A stretch of DNA of 33,233 bases from Proteiniphilum sp. X52 (GTDB lineage Bacteria > Bacteroidota > Bacteroidia > Bacteroidales > Dysgonomonadaceae): positions 1 to 33,233 of the forward strand of contig NZ_RDSD01000033.1 in assembly GCF_003712195.1 (NCBI RefSeq), given 5' to 3'. Both the position numbers and the translations under genes were made by a program. Below are positions 25,110 through 33,044 of this stretch, piece after piece; the first letter of the stretch is position 1, and each line of letters starts with the position of its first letter. The notes beneath the pieces are model-generated. The model searched no databases. It had not been told where the DNA came from and saw only the letters and a program-made list of their open reading frames with translations.

Positions 25110-26318
25110 TTAATTGATTAATTCTCCCCAAAAACTTAATTCCAAAATATGCACAGTGGAAAACGACGCGTTGGCGTAGGTTGATATGGTTCTGAACCTG
25201 ATATATCTGACTGGAGTAAAAGGATTCGGGGCAAAGTCGCTAATGGCAAAGTCAAATTCAATCCCTTCATTTGCGAAAGCAATATCTTCCTGGGTAATTT
25301 GCGTTCCGGGTCCTGACGGTTTCAAACTCTCAAACCGTCCGAGGGGTATCCAACTCTCGTCCATCTCTCCGGTAGGATTGGGCGAAACGGAACCCCATAT
25401 TTCAAACACTTTCGCATGTCCTCTCTTCCATCTGTCGTCCAGATGCTTGCGAGGCCAATATTTTAAACGGCTTAATTTGACGGTTTTTCCCAGATCCCAT
25501 GTGATGGTGTGGGGAAGCATTTGGGTTTCCCTGCCATGAAATCCGTCCTGATCATAATTTTCATCCCATATTCTTGTTATCGGGTAACTTGCATTCACCG
25601 CGGGTATATCATTGGGCAGGGTATAATCTCTCCAGGTAGCTTTGGGAATATACTCTTCAAACCACGGTGTCACCGCAGCTTTTACGGTATCGGAATAATT
25701 ACCCCATCTGTCGCGGATATATACCGCGAATTCCTGTTCCACAGGGGCTAACCCGTCAACACCGCGATAAGTGAAAGACCCCTTTGGCATAGAGGTGTAA
25801 TAGGTGATTAATTCACTCATATAACCCAAATTTGCCGTATCTGCCATCAATACTATTGCCAAGGCGGCTTCTTCCGGATTTTCAAAGTCAATGGCTACTC
25901 CACCGAATGTATCCCTGAACTTTTTGCTTGCCAATTGCACGGGAGCTGTCGTGGGGTTGATTTGTACAATATAAGGTGCTGACTCTTTTTCATTTTTTCC
26001 TACGGAATAGAGTTTGACATCGTAAGTGTCCGGGGTGCCGAATCCTTCCAAAACCAAGGAGTCTTTGAAATACGACGATTTTGTTTCACGCATCACTCCG
26101 GGTTTGATTTCATATTCAGCTCGCACGTAAAGCAGATTTTTATCCACCGGCAGTGTGTATCTCAATACCGCTCCTCCCGGTTTGTTGTATACGGTTACAT
26201 TTGTTACCTGGCCGGGAGCAGGTGCGGTATCGTCAATAAAGTCAATACGCCCTTCTTCCTTGCAACTGATCCCTATCATCGTCATTAGGAAGATCATGAT
26301 ATAAATTATTTTATTCAT
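25110..26318 (-). CDS. DUF4959/DUF5126/DUF5000-type surface lipoprotein
   Basis: 402 residues from the ATG at 26318 (MNKIIYIMIF), which gives a good lipoprotein leader ending IGISC (C19); the open frame to 26384 is not signal-like. Segments: an N-terminal DUF4959-like domain (APGQVTNVTVYNKPGGAVLR, about 30-110); a middle DUF5126-like domain (FGGVAIDFENPEEAALAIVL to about 215); and a C-terminal discoidin-like DUF5000 domain from about 225 (TITWDLGKTVKLSRLKYWPR, DDRWKRGHAKVFEIWGS, VRYIRFRTI, ELSFWGELIN). Such proteins accompany SusCD pairs and are thought to bind glycans at the surface. The domain names are from memory. It starts 87 bp after the SusD stop. Confidence 0.83.
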   Translation of the reverse strand: MNKIIYIMIFLMTMIGISCKEEGRIDFIDDTAPAPGQVTNVTVYNKPGGAVLRYTLPVDKNLLYVRAEYEIKPGVMRETKSSYFKDSLVLEGFGTPDTYDVKLYSVGKNEKESAPYIVQINPTTAPVQLASKKFRDTFGGVAIDFENPEEAALAIVLMADTANLGYMSELITYYTSMPKGSFTYRGVDGLAPVEQEFAVYIRDRWGNYSDTVKAAVTPWFEEYIPKATWRDYTLPNDIPAVNASYPITRIWDENYDQDGFHGRETQMLPHTITWDLGKTVKLSRLKYWPRKHLDDRWKRGHAKVFEIWGSVSPNPTGEMDESWIPLGRFESLKPSGPGTQITQEDIAFANEGIEFDFAISDFAPNPFTPVRYIRFRTISTYANASFSTVHILELSFWGELIN

Positions 26319-26405
26319 AGGATTAAAACTTTTATTTTTTAATGTGTCATATGCAACTCGCTTCCGGATAAATACAGTTATCAAGCTCGTTTCATATTTT
26401 AATTA

Positions 26406-28340
26406 TCACCATCCAATATTTTGCACTAAGTTTGGATTTACCTCAATATCGCTGATTCTGATGGGCCAGAAATAATCGCGTACACCGAACTTTTGTTCCA
26501 GTAAAAACTGCGGTTGGTACATCATCCGGTTGACTTCTTCTTCCGTGCCATCAACGATGGAGACCATCATGTTCCACCCTTGCAGAGGGGTATGGTACTC
26601 ATTTGGAGCAGTTTTCCACCGGCGAATATCCCAGAAGCGTTGTCCTTCAAACGATAGTTCGATCAAGCGTTCCTTTTGTATAATCTCACGCATACCCGAC
26701 TGGGTATTGTACTTCTGGTTGTTGGTATATGTATCCCACGACTCCTTCACTCCTTTTAAACCGGCGCGCGCGCGGACCCGGTCGATATATTGGAACAATT
26801 CGGCATTATTGGCTCCGTTGGGTCCCTCAACTTCGTTTATTGCCTCGGCATATAATAGGTACAGATCGCTCAACCGCATGATAGGCCATGCATAGCTTGG
26901 TGAGGAAATACTGTTGATATCATTAAGCTGGGCTTCATAAGGAATGAATTTTTTGGGGATATAGCCGGTCCAGTTGCCCTGTCCTTCAGTGCCATCTGTT
27001 TCGCCTATCTTGAAGGCAAGGTATCTTAACGACGATGCATCTTTATCGTTGTACTGCCCTGCTCCGAACCAAACACCGCCATCGAATCCTACCCACGCAT
27101 AAAAACGGGGTTCACGCTCGAAATGCATGTCTATGGTGGTCCTTCCCTGCCGAATATAAAGCCTGTCCTTTGCTTGTGCCGTTCTCAGGTTGTATTTGTC
27201 TCCGATATTTCGGGTATTATCTTCATCAAGAGGCACTCCATTTTCAGTATAAAACATTTCGGCTATTTTGATCGGCATACCCAACCACTTGCAAATGTTA
27301 TTGCTATTGACATAATCCGGGTTCAATTTCGGCATTGACGCATGAATCATCCCGCCACTGGCAGGAGTCGAGATCATTTGCGTGTTTGCCCAGATAATTT
27401 CACTGTTCGAACGCAGATTAAAAGCATTCCGGAGGGTAATATTCAATACTGTTGTATCGTTGAATCGGTTGGCCGCATCATCAAACCTATATAACATGAT
27501 GCCTGCCTCATGGCAAATATCAATGGCTTGCTTGCACGCGGCCATTGCCGACTCCCATTTTTCGGGTTTGAATGTTGTGTCGAACAGGGGGGTGCCGTCA
27601 TGATTCTTCAACGTTGCCTGGTCGTTGTTGCCGTTGAACAAAGGGCTTGCCGCTGTTACCAGCACTTTTGCCTTCAGCGACAAAGCAATGGGTTTTGTAA
27701 TGCGTCCATAATCGGTTGCCGGGTCGAGCACAAATGTGGGAAGCATGTTGCCGTCACAGGCTTCGTCGAGTAATTGTACAATATAATTAAAACAGTCGTC
27801 AACCGGTTCACGTTCCACCTTTACAGAGTACACATCCACATCCACCGGCAGGTTTTCCCGGATAATGGGTACCGGTCCATACATCTGTACCAGGCAGAAA
27901 TGATAATAAGCCTTTAAAACCTTTGCTTCGGCAATCCATTGTTCGCGTTCCCAGGCTTGCAGGTCAGGAACCAGATGCACATTTTCCAAAAAAGTATTGC
28001 AAACACGTAACGCCTGATACATACTGGCCCATCTCGGAAGCACAGGACTGGTGGCATTCTGTCTTCCCTCGCTTATATCAAGACCGGCCAGTGAGAAACG
28101 GTTGGAAAAATGGGTCGTTTTTCTGGTCCATATGTCGTCTCCTCCCAATGTGGTAGGATCGGCCGAGCCTCCATTTTTCGGCATATAGGAATAACAGGTG
28201 GCCAGGTACTTAAGGGCTTGCACTCTCGAATTGAACGCCATATCCAAGGTGGGAATACCGTCGGGTACCACGTCCAGCCAGTCAGCACAAGCAGTTAGGC
28301 CCATTATTGCGGCAAATATTATGATTTTATATTTTTTCAT
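26406..28340 (-). CDS. SusD/RagB family glycan-binding lipoprotein (cluster 3)
   Basis: 644 residues; the leader ends GLTAC (C18), then ADWLDVVPDG. Helical TPR-like core: ASMYQALRVCNTFLENV, AEAKVLKAYYHFCLVQMYGP. C-terminal signature: RVRARAGLKGVKESW, KERLIELSFEGQRFWDIRRW, and PIRISDIEVNPNLVQNIGW. It partners the SusC at 28448-31552, from which it is separated by 107 bp, a longer gap than in cluster 2. That gap shows no hairpin. It binds the import substrate at the cell surface; the ligand is unknown. Confidence 0.97.
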   Translation of the reverse strand: MKKYKIIIFAAIMGLTACADWLDVVPDGIPTLDMAFNSRVQALKYLATCYSYMPKNGGSADPTTLGGDDIWTRKTTHFSNRFSLAGLDISEGRQNATSPVLPRWASMYQALRVCNTFLENVHLVPDLQAWEREQWIAEAKVLKAYYHFCLVQMYGPVPIIRENLPVDVDVYSVKVEREPVDDCFNYIVQLLDEACDGNMLPTFVLDPATDYGRITKPIALSLKAKVLVTAASPLFNGNNDQATLKNHDGTPLFDTTFKPEKWESAMAACKQAIDICHEAGIMLYRFDDAANRFNDTTVLNITLRNAFNLRSNSEIIWANTQMISTPASGGMIHASMPKLNPDYVNSNNICKWLGMPIKIAEMFYTENGVPLDEDNTRNIGDKYNLRTAQAKDRLYIRQGRTTIDMHFEREPRFYAWVGFDGGVWFGAGQYNDKDASSLRYLAFKIGETDGTEGQGNWTGYIPKKFIPYEAQLNDINSISSPSYAWPIMRLSDLYLLYAEAINEVEGPNGANNAELFQYIDRVRARAGLKGVKESWDTYTNNQKYNTQSGMREIIQKERLIELSFEGQRFWDIRRWKTAPNEYHTPLQGWNMMVSIVDGTEEEVNRMMYQPQFLLEQKFGVRDYFWPIRISDIEVNPNLVQNIGW

Positions 28341-28447
28341 ATGATTATTTTGTTTTTTTCTTGTCGGTGTGTGTAACCTTTGATGTTCAAAATATTCATT
28401 TCCTTCGGGTGTTTAATGATTATTTTAAACATATTGCTTATCCTTAA

Positions 28448-31400
28448 TTAGTTAAAAGTCAAGTTGAGTCCAATGTTAAACACTCTCTGATTAGGATATC
28501 CCAATCCATTGCCGGCCATTTCCACGTCCCACATTTTAAATTTACTGAAAAGAAGCAGATTGCTTCCGCTGACATAGAAACGGAGGTTGTTCATTCTTAT
28601 CTTCTCAGTGATTCGAGCGGGTATAGTATAGCCAAACTCCATCTGTTTGAGGCGCAGGAAACTGCCATCGCGCATAAACCAGGTACTTGTCGCAATATTA
28701 TTTGAGTTCAACGTCGTACTTAATCTTGGCCATAACGCGTACACGTCTTGATTATCCTCAGACCAGTAGCTGTCGGCATAGGCCTTGAGAATCTGGGCAT
28801 CATTGATAAAAGGGGCTGTGCCATTATTCGCACTGCCGGCATTGATCCAGAACGATTGCCGGGCCGCCCCTTGGAAAAATACCGAAAAGTCGAATCCCTT
28901 GAATCCCGTTGAAAGCCCAAATCCATACACAATTTCAGGTACTGTTGGATAACCCAAGGGAACTTTGTCGGCTTCGGTAATTTTACCATCGCGGTTTACG
29001 TCCAGGTATTTGATGTCACCCCCGCCATATTGGGAAGTCCCTATGTATTGCGGTGGCGAACTGGCGGCTTCCTCATCATCCACAAAAAGTCTTTCGGCGA
29101 TATATCCGGTTACCTGTTTTATGGACAAGCCTACTCTTGAACGCCATGGTTCATTGTATTCCGGTTCCTCGTACACATCATATCGGTTGGTGGCATAAGT
29201 AAAGTTCGCGCGCGCCGAAGTCCAGAAATCTTTGTTCCAGCTTTTCTGGTATTCCAGCGTCATATCCACGCCATTGCCCGAGGCTTCGCCTACATTTGCT
29301 CTCGGGGTTGCCGTCAAGCCCATTGTATTGGGAATACTCGACCTGCTCATCAGGATATTGTCTCTTTTTTCAGTAAAATACTCGGCAATAATACTCAGTT
29401 CGTTCCACAAACCTAATTCAATGGCAAAATTTTGTTTATACGATTTTTCCCAGGATATATTTGGATTGGCATATCGGTCGATAGTAATTCCGTTGTACCT
29501 CGTATTATATTCCTGTCCGAAAACAGCTCCCCTTCCGGCATCATTCATATTCACTTCCGAAAGATAAAAGAATCGGTCGTAAGCGGTGCCGATTTGGTCG
29601 TTTCCGATTAAACCGTAGGAATAGCGGAGTTTGAGGGTGTTCACCACCGGTTTTATATTTTCCCAGAACTTTTCGTTGGATATGAGCCATGCGGCGCCTG
29701 CCGAAGGGAAAAAACCGAAGCGGTTATTTTTATCAAAACGCTCGCTTCCGTTATATCCAAAGTTAAATTCGGCAAAATAGCGGGAGTCATACGAATAAGT
29801 TGAGCGCCCCGACAAACCTAAATTTCTGGAAGGGAGCGATAATTGTAACGAACCCGCGTTGGCCTTCAAGGTCTCCCGCGCCTGAAATACCAGCAAGTTG
29901 CTGATGTTGTGCTTGCCGAAATCACGAACATGGTTTAAACTTCCTTCAAAATAAAACGAGGAACTCTGTTCTCTTTCCCCGGGCAATTCTCCATATCCCA
30001 GATATTCCGTGCCTATATAAGTTTCTAGTAATTTGTAATCTCCTGTCAGCCTGTTATATCTGCTGATTTCATAATAAAAGGGATTATAAGCCCTGTTGAC
30101 GGCAAATTGGGATAAACGGCTGACATTCAGCATTCCCCTGGCAGACAGTCCTTTGGTGATGAAATTCAAATCCTGTTTCAACTCTACCTGCGCCAATATC
30201 TGCGAACGCGACTTCTCCTTGTACCCGCGGACCATTTCCGCATAGGGATTGATCTTACTGTTGTTCCAGTTTCCGAACAAAATATGTTGCGCATACTGGA
30301 AATCCTCGTCTGCAGGGTAATAAGCGGGAAAAAGCACCGGATTCGAATGTACCATTAAACTATACATTTCGGCTCCTCCGCGCAAGGGACCTCTGTATTC
30401 TTCGAAATTGGCGCTCAAACGTAAAATCAATTCAGTAGTATTGGTTACATTAATATTTACATTCGAACGCAAATCGTAATTGTTGATGGCTATGTTGTTG
30501 TTGAAGTTATTGCGTTTATCGACTTTCAGAATGCCGTTGTCGCGGTTAAACGAGCCGGCGACGTAGTAACGCGCTACTCCGCCACCACCACTGACATTCA
30601 GGTTCATGCGTTGGTTCATGGTATAATCTTTGAACAACATTTCTTTCCAGTCGTTTGCCGGATAAATAAGCGGATATTTGCCGGCCTCCGTCATTTCGAT
30701 CTTTTCCTGCGAATACAGGATGGTTCCCAAGGGATCTCGAGTAAGGATCGCCTCGTTGTGCATTTTCATATAAGTCACCGGGTCAGCTATCTCAACAGTT
30801 TGCGTTGGAGCCGACATGGAATTTTCGAAGCGGAATGAAATCTTAGCGGGTCCAACACTACCCTGTTTGGTGGTAACCAAAACAACACCATTCGCGCCAC
30901 GGGCACCATACAGGGCAGTTGCCGTAGCATCCTTCAGGATGGAAAAGCTTTCAATGTCGTCAGGACGGAGGCGGGCCAGATCGGTGGATGTGAGTTCGAC
31001 ACCGTCAATTAATATCAAAGGGTTGGTATTTGTCCCAAAAGTTGTTATACCGCGGACAAAGAAATCGGCATTATCCTGTCCGGGTTCCCCGCTTCGCTGA
31101 TAGGCGATTACTCCAGCCATATTGCCGGCGAGCGCGGTGGTCAGGTTACTCGACGGTACTTTTAAATCTTTTGTGTTTACAGTAGTAATAGCGCCGATCA
31201 CGCTTTCTTTCTTTTGTTTTCCAAAGGCCACGATTGTAACCTCCTCGAGTTCGCTGGCAGCCGGTCTCAAGGTTATCTCAATATAGGTTTGTGATCCTAT
31301 TGCGACAGTCTGTGATTCCAGGCCAAGAAAAGAGAATACCAGTTTGTCGGAAGGGGCGGCCCTTATCTCGAAAGTCCCATCGATGTCGGTGGTAACTCCC

Positions 31401-31552
31401 CGGGTTGAGTTTTCAATCTGGACGGTGGCGCCGGGCAGGGGAGCACCTGTTTCCGCTTCTATCACCTTTCCCCTTATTTGTGTTTGCTGGGCAGATAAGC
31501 AGAAAGGGAAAAGTAACAAAATACACAGTAAAAAATTTAATTTCTTTTTCAT
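28448..31552 (-). CDS. SusC/RagA TonB-dependent receptor without STN domain (cluster 3)
   Basis: 1034 residues. The signal peptide ends CLSAQQ (about 21). A carboxypeptidase-regulatory-like domain follows directly (about 26-98, IRGKVIEAETGAPLPGATVQ). Then come the TonB-box/plug region from about 101 (LEEVTIVAFGKQKKE), RSGEPGQDNADFFVRGITTF and SFSILKDATATALYGARGAN, and the barrel ending FNIGLNLTFN. The plug is close to that of cluster 1. The lack of an STN domain and of a sigma/FecR pair upstream inside the window implies control by another kind of regulator, for instance a hybrid two-component or AraC-type protein acting at the upstream repeats. It imports ligand together with the downstream SusD. 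Confidence 0.97.
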   Translation of the reverse strand: MKKKLNFLLCILLLFPFCLSAQQTQIRGKVIEAETGAPLPGATVQIENSTRGVTTDIDGTFEIRAAPSDKLVFSFLGLESQTVAIGSQTYIEITLRPAASELEEVTIVAFGKQKKESVIGAITTVNTKDLKVPSSNLTTALAGNMAGVIAYQRSGEPGQDNADFFVRGITTFGTNTNPLILIDGVELTSTDLARLRPDDIESFSILKDATATALYGARGANGVVLVTTKQGSVGPAKISFRFENSMSAPTQTVEIADPVTYMKMHNEAILTRDPLGTILYSQEKIEMTEAGKYPLIYPANDWKEMLFKDYTMNQRMNLNVSGGGGVARYYVAGSFNRDNGILKVDKRNNFNNNIAINNYDLRSNVNINVTNTTELILRLSANFEEYRGPLRGGAEMYSLMVHSNPVLFPAYYPADEDFQYAQHILFGNWNNSKINPYAEMVRGYKEKSRSQILAQVELKQDLNFITKGLSARGMLNVSRLSQFAVNRAYNPFYYEISRYNRLTGDYKLLETYIGTEYLGYGELPGEREQSSSFYFEGSLNHVRDFGKHNISNLLVFQARETLKANAGSLQLSLPSRNLGLSGRSTYSYDSRYFAEFNFGYNGSERFDKNNRFGFFPSAGAAWLISNEKFWENIKPVVNTLKLRYSYGLIGNDQIGTAYDRFFYLSEVNMNDAGRGAVFGQEYNTRYNGITIDRYANPNISWEKSYKQNFAIELGLWNELSIIAEYFTEKRDNILMSRSSIPNTMGLTATPRANVGEASGNGVDMTLEYQKSWNKDFWTSARANFTYATNRYDVYEEPEYNEPWRSRVGLSIKQVTGYIAERLFVDDEEAASSPPQYIGTSQYGGGDIKYLDVNRDGKITEADKVPLGYPTVPEIVYGFGLSTGFKGFDFSVFFQGAARQSFWINAGSANNGTAPFINDAQILKAYADSYWSEDNQDVYALWPRLSTTLNSNNIATSTWFMRDGSFLRLKQMEFGYTIPARITEKIRMNNLRFYVSGSNLLLFSKFKMWDVEMAGNGLGYPNQRVFNIGLNLTFN

Positions 31553-31616
31553 CTCATTTTTACTTGCTTTAGATTAATAATTAGAATTTGTTTAGATTGT
31601 TAAAGAGTATTATGAG

Positions 31617-31641
31617 AAAAGAGAAACGATTCTCTTTTTCT
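31617..31641. terminator. Hairpin in the susC3 leader region
   Basis: AAAAGAGAA (31617-31625) and TTCTCTTTT (31630-31638) pair perfectly around ACGA, with T-rich sequence continuing on the plus strand. It looks like a plus-strand terminator, although no plus-strand promoter with a good -7 box was found near susC3. On the minus strand it lies about 65-90 bases before the susC ATG and could shape the mRNA leader. Confidence 0.45.
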
Positions 31642-31770
31642 TTACGGTGATAAAAAGGATCCGCTGCCTGTCGGAATTTCCATACGGGCAATATGGGTTC
31701 GTCTTATGCCGGCGTTTTTTCCGGATAAGAGGAGTTTGTCTTTGCTAAAATAAAAAAATGCTTTTTTGTT

Positions 31771-31794
31771 AACTAAGGTTAACGGGGGGGGGGG
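31771..31794. repeat. Homopolymer G11 tract beside GTTAAC pair
   Basis: Eleven consecutive G occupy 31784-31794 (C11 on the susC sense strand). They are directly preceded by two GTTAAC palindromes separated by TAAG. The tract lies about 235 bp before the susC3 start codon. Such tracts can vary in length by slippage and may tune promoter output. They are also a common place for sequencing error. Confidence 0.6.
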
Positions 31795-32033
31795 TAAAAA
31801 TTGTAAAACTATCCATCTCTTTTGTAAATAGAATGTATTCATATCATAGAAAATTATATAATTTATTTGTGTGATATTGGCAAATTACAATGAGTTGAGG
31901 CGATATGATTTCCTCCTGGTTTTGTTTTTATGGCCGTTACCACACAAAGTAATAATAAATTTCCCGAGATTTAATTTCTCTGTTTGACAAAATTTATACA
32001 AAAATACCTTTATAATCTACTTTAACGCTATGG

Positions 32034-32068
32034 AAAATGATATTTTACCTGAATAAAATGATATTTTA
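32034..32068. promoter_or_regulatory. Paired AAAATGATATTTTA direct repeats, candidate operator
   Basis: Identical 14-bp copies at 32034-32047 and 32055-32068. The start-to-start distance of 21 bp equals two helical turns. Each copy is itself a dyad (AAAAT-GAT-ATTTT). The spacing and symmetry fit two regulator molecules on one DNA face. It lies about 480 bp before susC3 and about 120 bp beyond the end of the leucine-rich-repeat gene remnant. Confidence 0.4.
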
Positions 32069-32169
32069 TGTAAAAATGCTGTAATTCTTCAATCTTCGTC
32101 GAGAAACAAGGTAGTGTTACATTCAGTGTGTCTCCAGTCTAGTTTCTTTATCAGCCGAAACCAAATTAT

Positions 32170-32397
32170 TCATTTTTTATTATTTGCTATATTGTTATGA
32201 ATTACCGTATCTATTTTGTAAGGGTCAAAGCCTACCACATTACTCAGATTCGGATTATAAGAAACATCTGCATACTCTATGTTTTCATGGCTAAAACGTG
32301 TGGATGTCAGCTCATAGTGTGACGCGTTAATTTTTCGGATAGGTTCAGCAATATAAACGAATGAGATTTGGTTGTGAGAAACAATTATCTCTTTCAA
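32170..32397 (-). pseudogene. Partial tandem copy of the leucine-rich-repeat lipoprotein
   Basis: The 75-residue frame (LKEIIVSHNQISFVYIAEP onwards, ending NIANNKK) copies the C-terminal repeats of the gene immediately upstream. It is about 93% identical at nucleotide level, at an offset of 290 bp. There is no ATG; only TTG at 32395-32397 could start it, and there is no leader peptide. It is best read as the leftover of an unequal duplication. The longer gene's stop (32394-32396) falls at the edge of the copy. Confidence 0.7.
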
Positions 32398-32398
32398 T
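32172..32398. repeat. Direct repeat copy A (partner 32462-32688)
   Basis: About 227 bp match 32462-32688 at a constant 290-bp offset with roughly fifteen substitutions and no indels seen. Several changes alter the protein (V to A, N to Y). This points to an older duplication now drifting. Confidence 0.8.
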
Positions 32399-33032
32399 TT
32401 ACCGAATCACTTATGATAATATAATCTACATGTTCAGGACCAATACTGCCAATATATATTAATTTTCTATTATTGGCTATATTGTTATGAATTACCGTAT
32501 CTATTTTGTAAGGATCAAAGCCTACCACATTACTCAGATTCGGATTATAAGAGACATCTACATACTCTATGTTTTTATGGCTAAAAGATATGGATGTCAG
32601 CTCATTGTGTGACGCGTTAATTTTTCGGATAGGTTCAGCGATATAAACGAATGAGATTTGGTTGTGAGAAACATCTATCTCTTTTAAGTTATTGTACGGC
32701 TTTATTTCAGGTGTAATTACCTCTCGCAAAAGGTTATATGACAGATTCAGTTTCTCGATGCCTGCCGGCAGGAAATCCACGATAAATGTGTCTATCTCAT
32801 TATGCGATAGATCCAATGACTTTATGGTGTATCCCGAAAGATCGGGGAACTCCCGGATACTATCGTTCGACAAATCGTAAAAATCAATTACCGTGTCAAC
32901 GGGAAAGGTTAGAAGAAGTTCCAACTTGCCCGGTTCTTTCCCCGATTCCGTTTGTTGCTCGCTGATTTTCCTGTTTTCCCTGCAGGAAATCAAAACAGCG
33001 ATAGAAATTAATACAAAATATGTTTTTTTCAT
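32394..33032 (-). CDS. Leucine-rich-repeat lipoprotein
   Basis: 212 residues; the leader ends VLISC (C17) followed by a charged linker. From about residue 60 there are roughly five short leucine-rich repeats of the form xxLDLSxNxI: IKSLDLSHNEIDTF, IEKLNLSYNLLREV, LKEIDVSHNQISFV, IRKINASHNELTSI and IEYVDVSYNPNLSN. The repeats are about 21-24 residues long. Leucine-rich repeats bind proteins or glycans; a surface or periplasmic binding role is likely but the partner is unknown. It follows the partial gene at the window edge by 12 bp, so the two are probably co-transcribed. A degraded copy of its 3' part lies directly downstream. Confidence 0.85.
   Translation of the reverse strand: MKKTYFVLISIAVLISCRENRKISEQQTESGKEPGKLELLLTFPVDTVIDFYDLSNDSIREFPDLSGYTIKSLDLSHNEIDTFIVDFLPAGIEKLNLSYNLLREVITPEIKPYNNLKEIDVSHNQISFVYIAEPIRKINASHNELTSISFSHKNIEYVDVSYNPNLSNVVGFDPYKIDTVIHNNIANNRKLIYIGSIGPEHVDYIIISDSVN
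32462..32688. repeat. Direct repeat copy B inside the leucine-rich-repeat gene
   Basis: Partner of 32172-32398. It lies within the intact gene and encodes its later leucine-rich repeats. The unique 63 bp between the copies encodes the intact protein's last residues (LIYIGSIGPEHVDYIIISDS and two more). Confidence 0.8.
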
Positions 33033-33044
33033 GAGTCAATCCAT

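Larger units (their letters stand above)
31553..32169. other. Gene-free regulatory stretch upstream of susC3
   Basis: About 617 bp without a supported gene. From right to left it holds: two direct copies of AAAATGATATTTTA 21 bp apart (32034-32068); a possible minus-strand -7 box TATTTTTG (31999-32006) without a -33 partner; a run of 11 G (31784-31794) next to paired GTTAAC palindromes; and the hairpin at 31617-31638. These suggest a large regulated promoter region for cluster 3. Confidence 0.5.

Noticed and set aside
31582-31590. Possible third antisense promoter opposite susC3 (TA-GAA-TTTG)
   Set aside because: The spacing inside the -7 box is one base too long and no -33 box fits, so only the hairpin at 31617-31638 is reported.
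32170-32397. Downstream leucine-rich-repeat frame as a functional gene
   Set aside because: It has only a TTG start and no leader, and is a near copy of the 3' part of the upstream gene, so a duplication remnant is more likely.
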